64,000 nucleotides of DNA from Pseudomonadota bacterium (lineage in GTDB: Bacteria > Pseudomonadota > Gammaproteobacteria > Berkiellales > Berkiellaceae), in contig JAFECS010000015.1 of NCBI GenBank assembly GCA_018241965.1, positions 41,586 to 105,585 on the forward strand. The letters run 5' to 3'. This document shows positions 1 through 9,282 of this stretch, in pieces. Each line of letters starts with the position of its first letter. Position 1 is the stretch's first letter. The position numbers were made by a program, and so were the translations under genes. Under the pieces are notes generated by a model that worked only from the letters and a program-made list of their open reading frames with translations, had not been told where the DNA came from and did not search any database.

Positions 1-15
1 ACTTTTATTATGGGC

Positions 16-44
16 TCGTTTCTTATTCAGGGAGTTGGTATAAT
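16..44 (+). promoter_or_regulatory. Promoter of tRNA-Ser
   Basis: A perfect -10 hexamer TATAAT lies at 39-44, and a GC-rich run (GGGCCCCC) follows it before the tRNA. GC-rich discriminators are typical of stable-RNA promoters under stringent control. The -35 region near 16-21 is a poor match to TTGACA, so only the -10 is firm. Confidence 0.5.
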
Positions 45-57
45 GGGCCCCCTTCCC

Positions 58-148
<91 letters not shown>

Positions 149-158
149 CTTAGTTGGC

Positions 159-164
159 TATACT
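159..164 (+). promoter_or_regulatory. Possible -10 of the mntA-hepT operon
   Basis: TATACT sits only six bases before the ATG of the antitoxin gene, and no Shine-Dalgarno sequence precedes that ATG. If used, the transcript would be leaderless or nearly so. The alternative is read-through from the tRNA promoter followed by tRNA processing. Confidence 0.3.
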
Positions 165-170
165 AGTGCT

Positions 171-488
171 ATGGAAACCGTACGAATATCCCCCGAAGAA
201 TTGTTTATCATTAAATCTGCTTTTAAAAAGCATTTTTCTAATACTGATCACTTATGGATATTTGGATCAAGAACTGATCCAAAGAGACGTGGTGGTGATC
301 TAGATTTTTATATTGAAACGCCTGAAATTGATTTTGAATTGATTTTAAAAAGAAAATCAGCTTTTGTGAGTGAATTGTGGGACAAAATTGGTGAGCAAAA
401 AATAGATGTAGTGATTAACTTAATCAATAAACCTGCTGATTTGGCTATCTATAAAGAAGCTCAAAAAACTGGAGTTAAGTTAGTATGA
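171..488 (+). CDS. mntA: MntA-type nucleotidyltransferase antitoxin
   Basis: A 105-aa minimal nucleotidyltransferase. The catalytic signature GS-x9-D-L-D spans residues 32-45, with G32-S33 and the metal-binding pair D43/D45. In characterised HepT/MntA pairs the MNT protein is the antitoxin and transfers AMP to a tyrosine beside the HEPN active site of its partner. The gene overlaps hepT by an ATGA junction, so the two are translationally coupled. The start was kept because the motif lies at the expected distance from the N-terminus, although no ribosome binding site is visible. It lies directly behind tRNA-Ser. Confidence 0.85.
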   Translation: METVRISPEELFIIKSAFKKHFSNTDHLWIFGSRTDPKRRGGDLDFYIETPEIDFELILKRKSAFVSELWDKIGEQKIDVVINLINKPADLAIYKEAQKTGVKLV

Positions 489-934
489 AAGATTTTTCTG
501 AAGTGATTAAAGTCTCAGATATCCATGTGGAACGATTAAAATACGCCGTCCAGCATTTAAAAGAACTATTTCCTTTGAAAGTAGATTCTTTGGGTGAGTT
601 ATCGATGGAAAGGTTATCCATTATTGAATTGATGATTAGCCGTTTTTCAAAGTTGCAGGATTATGTTGGCTCGCAAGTATTTAATTACATATTAACGAAT
701 TCAGGTGAAAATACAGATGAAATGACTTTTATTGATAAGTTAAATAAGCTTGAAAAACTGAGAATTATCGAAAGCGCTGATGAGTGGAAAAAGATGCGAC
801 AGTTACGCAATCATCTCACCCATGAGTACCCTGATCATCCGGAAATAACAGTTCACTTTTTAAATCAAACATTTGATTTTTCTAATCGGCTTCTAGAAGC
901 TTATAAGCAAATTGTGAAGAAACAACAAAATTAA
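485..934 (+). CDS. hepT: HepT-type HEPN toxin (predicted RNase)
   Basis: A 149-aa, mostly helical HEPN-domain protein. The HEPN RNase motif R-x4-H is at R108-H113, and Y115 completes the R-x4-H-x-Y pattern of HepT, where the tyrosine is the residue AMPylated by MntA. HEPN toxins of this family cleave RNA, and tRNA has been reported as a target for one homologue; the substrate here is not known. The start ATG overlaps the mntA stop. Its 3' end overlaps the convergent acetyltransferase gene by four bases, leaving no room for a terminator between them. Confidence 0.87.
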   Translation: MKDFSEVIKVSDIHVERLKYAVQHLKELFPLKVDSLGELSMERLSIIELMISRFSKLQDYVGSQVFNYILTNSGENTDEMTFIDKLNKLEKLRIIESADEWKKMRQLRNHLTHEYPDHPEITVHFLNQTFDFSNRLLEAYKQIVKKQQN

Positions 935-1497
935 TATTTACCAAGGTGCACACTTGGAAATTCTTCACGCTTCAAGCGATAAAGCACATGCCAGCTTAAA
1001 GGATGATCGCTTGGCAGCAAAGGATGTTGAAAATTCTCTTGAGTTAAGTGATGCATGCCAATTTTTTGCATCACGCGTTGTGAGCGAATATTGGCAGGCA
1101 CGGTAAAAGAGACCACTTCTGGAAGTTTAAATTCGGTAAAGGCCTTTTCAAGAATGACTTTAGCGCCTTCTGTGGCATACCCTTTGCCCCAGTGTTTGGA
1201 GGCCAAACGCCAACCAATTTCCACCGTCGGGGTAAAGTGCGCTTCAAAGGCAGGAATGTTTAGCCCAACATAGCCTATAAATTCTCCGGTTTCTTTTATC
1301 TCACAGGCATACAGCCCAAAACCATGTTTATCAAAATGTGCTAAAATCCTGTCTCTGAAGGCAGTAGATTCTGCTTCACTGAGCAGGCAGGGCATATGCT
1401 CCATCACAAGCGGATCTTGATTGATAAGCACAAAAGGGGTTAAATCGCTCGCTTTCCATTCACGCAGGATAAGGCGTTGGCTTTCGAAGGTTTTCAT
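931..1497 (-). CDS. GNAT acetyltransferase, RimJ/RimL type
   Basis: A GNAT-fold N-acetyltransferase of 188 aa from the ATG at 1497. It opens with the family pattern 'ESQRLILREW' and carries the acetyl-CoA loop WGKGYATEGA, then 'NIRSQRVMQKIGM', typical of the RimJ/RimL and Acetyltransf_3 group. Members acetylate protein N-termini or small molecules; the substrate cannot be deduced. A GTG at 1539 would add 14 residues but overlaps the end of the patatin gene, and those residues do not look like the family, so the internal ATG was chosen. It may be co-transcribed with the upstream patatin gene, 28 bases away. Confidence 0.8.
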   Translation of the reverse strand: MKTFESQRLILREWKASDLTPFVLINQDPLVMEHMPCLLSEAESTAFRDRILAHFDKHGFGLYACEIKETGEFIGYVGLNIPAFEAHFTPTVEIGWRLASKHWGKGYATEGAKVILEKAFTEFKLPEVVSFTVPANIRSQRVMQKIGMHHLTQENFQHPLLPSDHPLSWHVLYRLKREEFPSVHLGKY

Positions 1498-1525
1498 TGT
1501 ATGAGTGTAACAGATTTCAATTAGG

Positions 1526-2674
1526 TTACCAAGGCGCACTCACGGTAGCATGTGAACAGATCTCATGGATGGCCACGCCAATATCTGCAGCCACAGGATC
1601 TAGCCACGGTGATTTTTCTAACGCGATTAAACCATCTTTGAAGCCTGCATTTATACGTTCTTCTATTGAGAGAGTAGAGAATTCAAAATCTTTTGAGGAA
1701 AGCTCAGAATGGGGCGCTGTATATAAAAAACGTACAAAATGCATCATCGTGTCGATGCATTCATTTTCATATATTTTTTTAACATCAGCTTGCTTCTGAA
1801 TCTCTTCTGGCATTTTTTGATAAAGAAAGTTGATCTCCCGTCTTAAACGTAAGATCTCTAAAAAGGATTGTAAGTGCATTCTATCTTGGCTTGAATACAT
1901 GATATCTTTATATCGCTTCATCACATCATCTAAAGTTTTGGGATTTAAGCCAAAAGAATCAAATAAATTAGCCATAAAGCATAAGGTGTTGACATGATGA
2001 GAATCATTGATAATGGCTTGAACGGGCGTGTTACTTAAAACACCGCCATCCCAAAAGTATTCATTATCAATTTTAACAGCCGCAAAAGCAGGCGGCAGCG
2101 CACAACTGGCTAAGATATGATCGGGCGTCAAGGTATGTTTATTGGTATCAAAGAAAACAGCCTTACCCTTTTGGACTTCCACGGCGCCCACAGAGAAACG
2201 AAGTTTGCCACTGTTGAGTAGATCCCAATCAACCAAGTTTTCCAACGTTTTTCGTAAAGGTGTTGCCACATAATAACTAATGGTATCTGCTGATCCATTG
2301 GTTTCCAATAAAGGGTTTTTCACCCTTGGGCTAAACATGCCTGGTTGACCAAAAAGCAAGCTTGATTGGGCGCTTATATAGTTGAACCATTGTCGCGTTT
2401 GATCATCATGGGGAGTAAAACCGGGAAGTACAACTCTAGATACCAGATCCCAAAATTCTTGTAAGCGTGTAATACGGTTTTCGGGTTTATTTCCTGCGAT
2501 GATTGCACCATTGATAGAGCCAATGGAAGTGCCAATTACCCAATCAGGATGATATTCATTTTCACTTAAAGCTTTAAAAATACCTAATTGATAGGCGCCT
2601 AAAGCCCCGCCTCCTTGAAAAACATAGGCAATGCGTTCAATGGATTTTTTGCTTGCTTTGACTTTATTGCGCAT
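1526..2674 (-). CDS. Patatin-like phospholipase (DUF3734 type)
   Basis: A 382-aa patatin-family acyl hydrolase. The oxyanion-hole glycine run GGGALGAY is at residues 21-28, the nucleophile elbow G-T-S-I-G has Ser50, and the D-G-G motif provides the catalytic Asp209. Patatins use a Ser-Asp dyad to release fatty acids from membrane lipids. The long C-terminal part after residue 230 resembles the DUF3734 extension seen in many proteobacterial homologues. No signal peptide is visible, so the protein is probably cytoplasmic or secreted by another route. It lies 76 bases behind the ABC export operon on the same strand and may share its transcript. Confidence 0.85.
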   Translation of the reverse strand: MRNKVKASKKSIERIAYVFQGGGALGAYQLGIFKALSENEYHPDWVIGTSIGSINGAIIAGNKPENRITRLQEFWDLVSRVVLPGFTPHDDQTRQWFNYISAQSSLLFGQPGMFSPRVKNPLLETNGSADTISYYVATPLRKTLENLVDWDLLNSGKLRFSVGAVEVQKGKAVFFDTNKHTLTPDHILASCALPPAFAAVKIDNEYFWDGGVLSNTPVQAIINDSHHVNTLCFMANLFDSFGLNPKTLDDVMKRYKDIMYSSQDRMHLQSFLEILRLRREINFLYQKMPEEIQKQADVKKIYENECIDTMMHFVRFLYTAPHSELSSKDFEFSTLSIEERINAGFKDGLIALEKSPWLDPVAADIGVAIHEICSHATVSAPW

Positions 2675-2750
2675 CTGCTGTATTTAATTCCAGAATATTG
2701 ATCATGATGATACATAGTATTACTTCGACCAATGCTCATCAGGGCTTAAG

Positions 2751-3875
2751 CTATTCCAAAGTACTTTTAAATTTCCAGCCCGCAATCGTTAAGGTAAATA
2801 TCCCAATCACCAGCATGGGCCAGATATTCATTAACACTTCAAGAGCCCCCATGTTTTTAAGAAAAACCCCTTTAATAATCACAAACAGGTGGGTAATGGG
2901 GATAAACCACGAAACTGGCTGCAGCCAAATGGGCATATTTTCAATGGGGGTGGCAAACCCTGACAGCAACATGGTTGGCATAATAAAGACAAAGGTGCCT
3001 AAGGTAGCTTGTTGTTGGGTTTGGCACAAAGAGGAGATAAATAACCCTACACCAATAATGGATATAATAAACACAATCATGCTTAAATAAAATAACAAAA
3101 ACGATCCATGAAATGGAATTTGATAAATAGACATGGCTAAGATCATAATAAGCGTACTTTCAGATAGTCCAATAATGATGGCGGGGACCATTTTGCCAAT
3201 TAAAATTTCACTCGGGTGAAGTGGTGAAACCAGCAGTTGATCAAAGGTGCCCATTTCTCGTTCTCTGGCAACAGAGAGCGCTGTGACAATTAACCCGATA
3301 ACCATACTCAGAATACCAACCAGTTGTGGTACGGTATAATATAAATAATCCAAATTAGGGTTAAACCAACTACGAAAGTCTACTTCTACATTCGCTTGAA
3401 TGTCTCTATTTTGTTGTTTAACAATATCCAGGTTGAAATTTTGGATAATACGTTGAACATATCCTTGCACAATTTGAGAAGAGTTGGATTTTCTACCATC
3501 TAAAATTAATTGTGTGGAAGGGGTTTGACCATTAGCTAATAATTTTGAAAAGTCAGGTTGTATAAAAAGAGCAACAAGTGCATCTTGATCATCGATACTT
3601 TTTTGCAGTTCTTTATTCGTGTTGACTTCATAAACATGGCTGAAATAGGGAGAACCTTTAATGCGCTCGATGAGTTCATGACTATACCAGCCGTTATCTT
3701 GATTCAAATAAGCAATAGAGATGTTGCGTACTTCCAACGTTGCGGCATTGGCAAATAGAATAAGCTGCATCAGCGGTGGCATGATAAGAACTATTCTCGC
3801 CCGTTTATCTTTTAAGATGGCTAATAGTTCTTTTATGACTAAAGCTTTTATACGCCAAAAAGATAGTTTAATCAT
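2751..3875 (-). CDS. ybhR: ABC-2 type transporter permease, YbhR-like
   Basis: A 374-aa ABC-2 permease and last gene of a four-gene export operon. One N-terminal membrane helix (about residues 25-45) is followed by a large soluble loop of some 130 residues and then five hydrophobic segments. This is the layout of YbhR, YbhS and YhhJ. The motif 'AREREMGTFDQLLVSPLHPSEILIG' region near residue 200 is typical of the family. The start overlaps the end of the ybhS-like gene by four bases. It should form the membrane channel together with that gene. Confidence 0.83.
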   Translation of the reverse strand: MIKLSFWRIKALVIKELLAILKDKRARIVLIMPPLMQLILFANAATLEVRNISIAYLNQDNGWYSHELIERIKGSPYFSHVYEVNTNKELQKSIDDQDALVALFIQPDFSKLLANGQTPSTQLILDGRKSNSSQIVQGYVQRIIQNFNLDIVKQQNRDIQANVEVDFRSWFNPNLDYLYYTVPQLVGILSMVIGLIVTALSVAREREMGTFDQLLVSPLHPSEILIGKMVPAIIIGLSESTLIMILAMSIYQIPFHGSFLLFYLSMIVFIISIIGVGLFISSLCQTQQQATLGTFVFIMPTMLLSGFATPIENMPIWLQPVSWFIPITHLFVIIKGVFLKNMGALEVLMNIWPMLVIGIFTLTIAGWKFKSTLE

Positions 3876-4987
3876 TCTAGGCTCTTTTTACTTTTCTTGG
3901 AAACCATATATAAAAAAAAGCTGGCGATAACCAGCATCGCAAACATATTGGGTAGCAATTCAGACCATACAACCCCAGCTAAAAAACTCGTTTGAATAAT
4001 AGAAACAAAATATCTGGCCGGCAACAAATAGGTTATAGCTTTAATAGGAGCTGGCATGGACTGTATTTCATATAAAAATCCAGAAAGCATATAAGCTGGC
4101 AAAAAAGCGGCATTGATAGCAGCTTGACTGGCAACAAACTGGTTTTTAGATAAGGTTGAGATCAATAAGCCTTGACTTAGCCCAGCTAAAAGAAAAAGAC
4201 CCGTTGAAACTGAAAGTAGCAAAATGGACCCTACAAACGGCACTTTAAAAAAGAACACACAAATTGAAACACACAATATCATGGAGATCATGCCCAGTAT
4301 AAAATAAGGAGCAACTTTGCCGATGATAAGTTCACTGATATGAATTGGTGTTGAAAGAATCGCCTCCATGGACCCGCGCTCCCATTCTCTTGCCACAACA
4401 AGGGCCGTTAATAGGGTGCCAATCAAAGCCATGATAATGGCGATTGAGCCTGGTAAGATGACATTACGACTTTTAAGTTCTGGGTTAAACCAAATTCTTG
4501 GCTCTACATTAATACTAGGAATGTCTAAGCCACTTTGTAACAGTTGGCTTATTGTCCAGTTTTGAACCACACCATTGGCATAATTTTGGACAAAACTTGC
4601 CGTATTTGTTTCAGTACCGTCAGCAATGACTTGCACCGGTGATGTTTGATTGCGTAGCAATTTAGCTGAAAAATCTTGCGGAATAACGACAATGCCACGG
4701 ATTTTTCCGGCGACAAGCTCTTCAGTAAGTATGTTTCTGGTGGTGTCACTCTTAACGTTAAAGTATGGGGTGCTTTCAAAAGCTTTGGCTAAGCTTATTG
4801 CTTGCGGTGTGGTATCTTCTAATACTAAACCGATGCGAATATTATTTGTATCCAGAGAAACCCCATAGGCAAACAAAAACATCATCAGAGCAGGGAGAAT
4901 AACAGCAATAATCAGCGTGCTAGGATCTCTTATCGCTTGAAGAGATTCTTTATAAGTAAAGGCGCCTAAACGTGCAAGCGAAATCAT
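3872..4987 (-). CDS. ybhS: ABC-2 type transporter permease, YbhS-like
   Basis: A 371-aa permease with the same layout as its neighbour: an N-terminal helix, a large periplasmic domain and C-terminal helices. It carries the conserved stretch 'VAREWERGSMEAILSTP' after about residue 195. It overlaps the ATPase gene upstream and the second permease downstream by four bases each. The two permeases are homologous but clearly diverged, as in E. coli YbhS and YbhR. Homologous systems export drugs or cations; the substrate here is not known. Confidence 0.83.
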   Translation of the reverse strand: MISLARLGAFTYKESLQAIRDPSTLIIAVILPALMMFLFAYGVSLDTNNIRIGLVLEDTTPQAISLAKAFESTPYFNVKSDTTRNILTEELVAGKIRGIVVIPQDFSAKLLRNQTSPVQVIADGTETNTASFVQNYANGVVQNWTISQLLQSGLDIPSINVEPRIWFNPELKSRNVILPGSIAIIMALIGTLLTALVVAREWERGSMEAILSTPIHISELIIGKVAPYFILGMISMILCVSICVFFFKVPFVGSILLLSVSTGLFLLAGLSQGLLISTLSKNQFVASQAAINAAFLPAYMLSGFLYEIQSMPAPIKAITYLLPARYFVSIIQTSFLAGVVWSELLPNMFAMLVIASFFLYMVSKKSKKSLE

Positions 4988-6690
4988 GTTTGACCTTGTG
5001 CCAAATGTTGTGACTCAGATCGATTAATTAATTCTATAAAAGTATCTTCTAAGGTGGGGTTGGGAAATTGCGTTGATTGAACTTGTGATTTTAGATTGTC
5101 AGGTGAGTCAGTGGCAATATTTTTTCCTCGATAAATAAGTGCAATTCTATCGCAATATTCTGCTTCATCCATGAAATGGGTGGTTATCATAATTGTAACC
5201 CCTTTTTGAACCATACCATTGATATGGGTCCAAAATTCTCTGCGTGTTAAGGGATCGACGCCTGATGTGGGTTCATCTAAAAATAAAACATCTGGCTCAT
5301 GCATCACTGCACAAGACAAAGCAAGGCGTTGTTTGTATCCTAGGGGTAATGTGCCCGAATTCACTTTAAGGAATCGCCCCAGATCAAAAATGGAGATCAT
5401 CTGGTTAACAGCCTCATTGCGCATTTTCCCCTTTAATCCATACACACCAGAAAAAAATTGTAAATTTTCAAGTACATTGAGATCGCTATAAAGGGAAAAT
5501 TTTTGCGCCATATAACCAATTTTTGCTCGTGCCTGAGAACTTGACGTTTTTAAGTCTAATCCTGAAACAAGCGCATTTCCTTTGGTAGGTTGCAAAAGTC
5601 CACATAACATTTTAAAGGTGGTGGACTTGCCCGCGCCATTGGGGCCGAGTAACCCGAAAATTTCACCGCGCTTGATGTTAAAGGAAATATCACTGGCTGC
5701 ATAGAAGTCGCCAAAGCGCTTTGTGAGATTTTGTGCTTGAATAACATCTTCCTTTTCTTTTAGTTTTTCTGTTATGTGAGCAGCAAGTATCGATTGGCGG
5801 CTAAATTTTCCTTTTAATATATCAATAAAAGCATCTTCAAAACGAGGTGCGGTTGGTTTAATAGCAAAGTCAACATTTTGAGGCGTTGTACTTGAAAATA
5901 AGATGCGCAAATATTTACCTTGAATGACGCCATCAACAACATCTTTTCGATTCAGTAAGCGTTGTAGCGTATGTCTAATTTCGCTTTGGGGGACCTCAAT
6001 TTGAAACACGCGTCCTTGAACCGTATTGGCCATATCTTGGGGTAGTCCATCAAACAAAATTTTACCTTCGTTAAGCAAAATGACCTCTTGACATTTTTCA
6101 GCTTCATCCAGGTATGACGTCGACCAGACCACGGCCAATCCTTCATGACTTAAGGTTTGCACCATTTGCCATAACTCACGTCTAGAGACAGGGTCGACAC
6201 CGACGCTGGGTTCATCGAGTAATAATATTCTAGGCTGGCTTAACATGGCACAAGCAAGTCCGAGTTTTTGCTTCATGCCACCAGATAATTTGCCAGCAAG
6301 ACGGTCAGTAAATTCTTTTAAATTGGTAAAATGAAGCATGCGTTCAAAAATTTCTTTGCGTACAGTTCCTTTTAATTGATGTAATCTTGCATATAACTCA
6401 AGGTTTTCGATGACCGTTAAATCTTCATATAAACCAAATTTCTGAGGCATATAGCCTATCAACTCTTTATCATTTCCATCATAGAGGGTAATGGTGCCGG
6501 CGGTAGGTTTCATCAAGCCTGTAATAAGACGGATGAGAGTTGTTTTGCCTGCAGCATCTGGGCCGACCAAGCCAGTAATTTTGCCACTTTTGATGTTTGC
6601 ATTGACATTATTTAAAGCTAAGGTGCTGGGATTAGTAAATTGCTTGCTGACATTATCAATTTTAATGGCAATATCAGCGTGATTGTTCAT
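4984..6690 (-). CDS. ybhF: ABC transporter ATPase with two nucleotide-binding domains, YbhF-like
   Basis: A 568-aa protein holding two ABC ATPase domains in one chain, the size of YbhF rather than the longer RbbA. Domain 1 (about 1-240) has Walker A 'GPDAAGKTT', signature LSGGMKQK and Walker B LLLDEP. Domain 2 (about 315-550) has Walker A 'GPNGAGKST', a degenerate signature 'LPLGYKQR' and Walker B LFLDEP. It powers the exporter formed by the two permeases. The start overlaps the end of the HlyD gene by 17 bases. Confidence 0.88.
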   Translation of the reverse strand: MNNHADIAIKIDNVSKQFTNPSTLALNNVNANIKSGKITGLVGPDAAGKTTLIRLITGLMKPTAGTITLYDGNDKELIGYMPQKFGLYEDLTVIENLELYARLHQLKGTVRKEIFERMLHFTNLKEFTDRLAGKLSGGMKQKLGLACAMLSQPRILLLDEPSVGVDPVSRRELWQMVQTLSHEGLAVVWSTSYLDEAEKCQEVILLNEGKILFDGLPQDMANTVQGRVFQIEVPQSEIRHTLQRLLNRKDVVDGVIQGKYLRILFSSTTPQNVDFAIKPTAPRFEDAFIDILKGKFSRQSILAAHITEKLKEKEDVIQAQNLTKRFGDFYAASDISFNIKRGEIFGLLGPNGAGKSTTFKMLCGLLQPTKGNALVSGLDLKTSSSQARAKIGYMAQKFSLYSDLNVLENLQFFSGVYGLKGKMRNEAVNQMISIFDLGRFLKVNSGTLPLGYKQRLALSCAVMHEPDVLFLDEPTSGVDPLTRREFWTHINGMVQKGVTIMITTHFMDEAEYCDRIALIYRGKNIATDSPDNLKSQVQSTQFPNPTLEDTFIELINRSESQHLAQGQT

Positions 6691-7702
6691 GATTCAGTTT
6701 CGTGTTTTCTAATAATGTGGCAGTGACTGGCATGCCTTGACGAAGTTGACCTTCTTTATCATCGACAATGATTCTAATGCGGTACACGAGATCGGTACGC
6801 AGCTCTTTAGTTTCAATATTTTTGGGGGTAAATTCAGCTTGGGGGGAAATGAATCCAACCTGCCCTTTAAAGGGTTTATCGGGAGCGGTATCTGTGTAGA
6901 CCAAGGCGCTCATCCCTGGTTTTAAGCGTCCTAAATCTATTTCAGAAACATAAGCTCTTATCCACACCGGATTGGTCAAAGACAAGGTATACACAGGTGT
7001 GCCAATAGGAACTATCGCTCCTGGCTCCTTGATTCTTGTTAAAATGATCCCATCATTGGGTGCAAGAAGTTCAGAATCTTGCAAACGTATTTGGGCTAAA
7101 GATAATTGAGCTTTCATCGCTTCAAATTGGGCACTTGCTGCTTCAATATCTTCGGTACGAAACCCTTCCTTCATTAATTTAAGCGCTTCTTGGGCTGTTT
7201 TTAATCTTGCTTGGGCCTCATTGGCTGTAGCAAAAGCATCGTCATATTCTTGTTTAGAGGCATAATTTTTTTCTAATAGTTCTTTTTTGCGCGTGAGCAC
7301 TTTGCTGGCATTATCATAGGTCGCTTGTTGCTGGTTCACCAAGGCGATAGCTTCTTGAATTTCTTGAGGGCGGTTACCGGTATTATATTTGGTGAGATTT
7401 GCTTGCGCAGCCGCGACTTGGGCTTTGAGATTGTCTACATCATGTTGGAAGGGGGTTTTATCTAAACTTGCTAGAACATCTCCCTTTTTAACTGTATCGC
7501 CTTCTTCAAAATGCATCTTTTCAATGCGTCCGGCTACCCTAAATCCAAGTTCCACTTGACGGATATCCACATTGCCATGAACAATAAGTTGCTTGTCATG
7601 AATTTTTTTAGTGTAAAAAAAATAAACACTTCCACCCACTGCCAGAACAATGCCTAGCAGAATGAGCCAAGGACTTAGTATTTTTCCAGTTATGTTTCTC
7701 AT
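6674..7702 (-). CDS. ybhG: HlyD-family membrane fusion protein, YbhG-like
   Basis: A 342-aa periplasmic adaptor and first gene of the export operon. An N-terminal membrane anchor (about residues 10-30) is followed by a biotinyl-lipoyl-like half motif ('GRIEKMHFEEGDTVKKGDVLA'-type region), a coiled-coil hairpin of about 110 residues rich in Ala, Gln and Glu, and the second lipoyl half with 'APNDGIILTR'. These are the parts of an HlyD/YbhG adaptor that links an inner-membrane ABC pump to an outer-membrane channel. No outer-membrane channel gene lies in the window. The promoter must lie in 7703-7818, where I see no strong match. Confidence 0.85.
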   Translation of the reverse strand: MRNITGKILSPWLILLGIVLAVGGSVYFFYTKKIHDKQLIVHGNVDIRQVELGFRVAGRIEKMHFEEGDTVKKGDVLASLDKTPFQHDVDNLKAQVAAAQANLTKYNTGNRPQEIQEAIALVNQQQATYDNASKVLTRKKELLEKNYASKQEYDDAFATANEAQARLKTAQEALKLMKEGFRTEDIEAASAQFEAMKAQLSLAQIRLQDSELLAPNDGIILTRIKEPGAIVPIGTPVYTLSLTNPVWIRAYVSEIDLGRLKPGMSALVYTDTAPDKPFKGQVGFISPQAEFTPKNIETKELRTDLVYRIRIIVDDKEGQLRQGMPVTATLLENTKLNHEQSR

Positions 7703-7801
7703 AGTGGATGTGTGGTCTTCCTGTGACCTCAGAGCTTCTCTTTTAATATTAGAAGGTAACTGCGCTTGAGGTAAGTAAATACCTAAAATGAAGCTTCAAA
7801 G

Positions 7802-7826
7802 CTGAATAGACTATCAGTCTATTCAG
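7802..7826. terminator. Stem-loop overlapping the symporter stop codon
   Basis: A perfect 11-bp inverted repeat (arms 7802-7812 and 7816-7826, 3-base loop) includes the TAG stop of the minus-strand symporter gene at 7819-7821. It is well placed to end or shield that transcript, but no clean U-tract follows on the minus strand, so it may protect the 3' end rather than terminate. Confidence 0.45.
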
Positions 7827-9000
7827 GCTCAGCACAAGGGAGACTAGTATTCACCTTTGGCGAAAAAAGCCGTCCTTGAATTTTATCAATTATCAAAGCA
7901 AAGCCGCCATTTCCCAAGACATTTGCTGATGTGATGACAGGGTCAAACAAGATATACATGGCCGTGATTAATGATAGCATTTGGCTATTAAACCCTAAGT
8001 AGGTTTCCAGAACCGGCAACATCACCATGATGCCGCCTCCCGGCACTGCGGCGACGGAAAATTTTGCTAACACAAAATAAAAAGCAAAAATCAAGTAATT
8101 GATAAGTGTGGGCTCCGGGACATCAAAACTTTTTAAAATTGCATAAGCCAAAATAGGAATAGCAAAACAATCCCCAATTAAATGCACATTGACCGTGGCG
8201 GGAATGACCGAAGGCGCGATATCAGGATGGTTGGCATTTTTTTGAGAGCCTAGAATGGTTAAAGGCATCGCTGCGGCACTAGACATTGTACTAAAACCTG
8301 TGATGGCAGCAGGTAACATATTTTTAATACTTTGTAATAATGAGCAATTTTTGGTATGGGCAATGAAATAAATAAATGAAATATAGCTAAATTGGGCTAA
8401 AGCTATCATGGTAAAAATAAGAGCATAATCTTTTATGAGCATTAACATCACGCCCTCATGCTCTAATTTGATAACAAAACCAGCCACGAACATAGGAATA
8501 AAGTAGGTGAAAATACGCAAGGTATGATTTATTACCGTATCCATCTTCGCGGCAATTTCTTTGGAAAGCGAGGGCTTAAAATAAGAAGCAATAAAACCTA
8601 AAGCTAAACCTGAAAACATGGCAATATTATTGGGAATAACCTTAGGTAATGAAAAAGTCCACAGAGCTTCAAGTGCCGTGTTATTTTCGGGAACGATAAC
8701 GGATAAATCAAAGTGATAAACCCATACACCCACATAATGGCTTAAAAAGGTGGATATAAAATTAGAACAACACACCCCAGCCAATATTAAAAAGATTAGT
8801 TTGGATGCTTGCCGCGTTAAAGTTGCCATGACTTTAAACAATAAGCCAAAAATAATAAAGGGCAACAAGGTAATAATAATCGATTTAATGCTTAAGCTAA
8901 TTGAATAAAGAAATGCTTTTGCTTCAAGGGGTAAAGTGTTTCCTAAAAAACATATCAATAAGATGAGCGCAACCAATATAAAGGGCATTTTTCGAAACAT
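7819..9000 (-). CDS. SDF (DAACS) family cation:dicarboxylate/amino acid symporter
   Basis: A 393-aa polytopic membrane protein of the sodium/proton:dicarboxylate symporter family. The serine-rich re-entrant hairpin is visible as 'GFSTMSSAAAMPLT' near residue 240, the helix-7 region as 'VNVHLIGD', and the helix-8 region near residue 350 as 'LFDPVITSANVLGNG'. The polar residues replaced relative to GltP or DctA prevent substrate prediction. The gene is monocistronic in appearance: 282 bases of non-coding sequence lie upstream and a strong stem-loop covers its stop. Confidence 0.82.
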   Translation of the reverse strand: MFRKMPFILVALILLICFLGNTLPLEAKAFLYSISLSIKSIIITLLPFIIFGLLFKVMATLTRQASKLIFLILAGVCCSNFISTFLSHYVGVWVYHFDLSVIVPENNTALEALWTFSLPKVIPNNIAMFSGLALGFIASYFKPSLSKEIAAKMDTVINHTLRIFTYFIPMFVAGFVIKLEHEGVMLMLIKDYALIFTMIALAQFSYISFIYFIAHTKNCSLLQSIKNMLPAAITGFSTMSSAAAMPLTILGSQKNANHPDIAPSVIPATVNVHLIGDCFAIPILAYAILKSFDVPEPTLINYLIFAFYFVLAKFSVAAVPGGGIMVMLPVLETYLGFNSQMLSLITAMYILFDPVITSANVLGNGGFALIIDKIQGRLFSPKVNTSLPCAEPE

Positions 9001-9282
9001 AATGGTAACCTTTAAATCAAAGTTTTATAAAGTAGAAGTAAAAAATTGGGTGCGAGTGTGTATACCGGCCTAGCCGGTAGTGGTAGTGTGAACTGTAGTG
9101 AGGATGGATAAATGCATGTTCATAAACTGAAGATAGACTATCTACTGAGGCACTGTCAACCTTTGCTCAACCACTTTGTCGCAGATATCTTGCAATAGGG
9201 TTATCCATTATAATTAAGAGTAAGTGTTGTATATACCCAGTAGGCTCTTTATTACCTAGCAAACCAACAAGGTAAATGTTTT
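9001..9282. other. Divergent intergenic region with a GC-rich hairpin
   Basis: This gap separates two divergent genes, so promoters for both should be here. A perfect inverted repeat at 9063-9079 (TACCGGC, 3-base loop, GCCGGTA) lies about 65 bases upstream of the minus-strand symporter start and stands out from the AT-rich surroundings; it could be an operator or a 5'-leader hairpin. A good ribosome binding site (AAGGT at 9269-9273) precedes the plus-strand ATG at 9283. I find no open reading frame worth calling. Confidence 0.4.
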
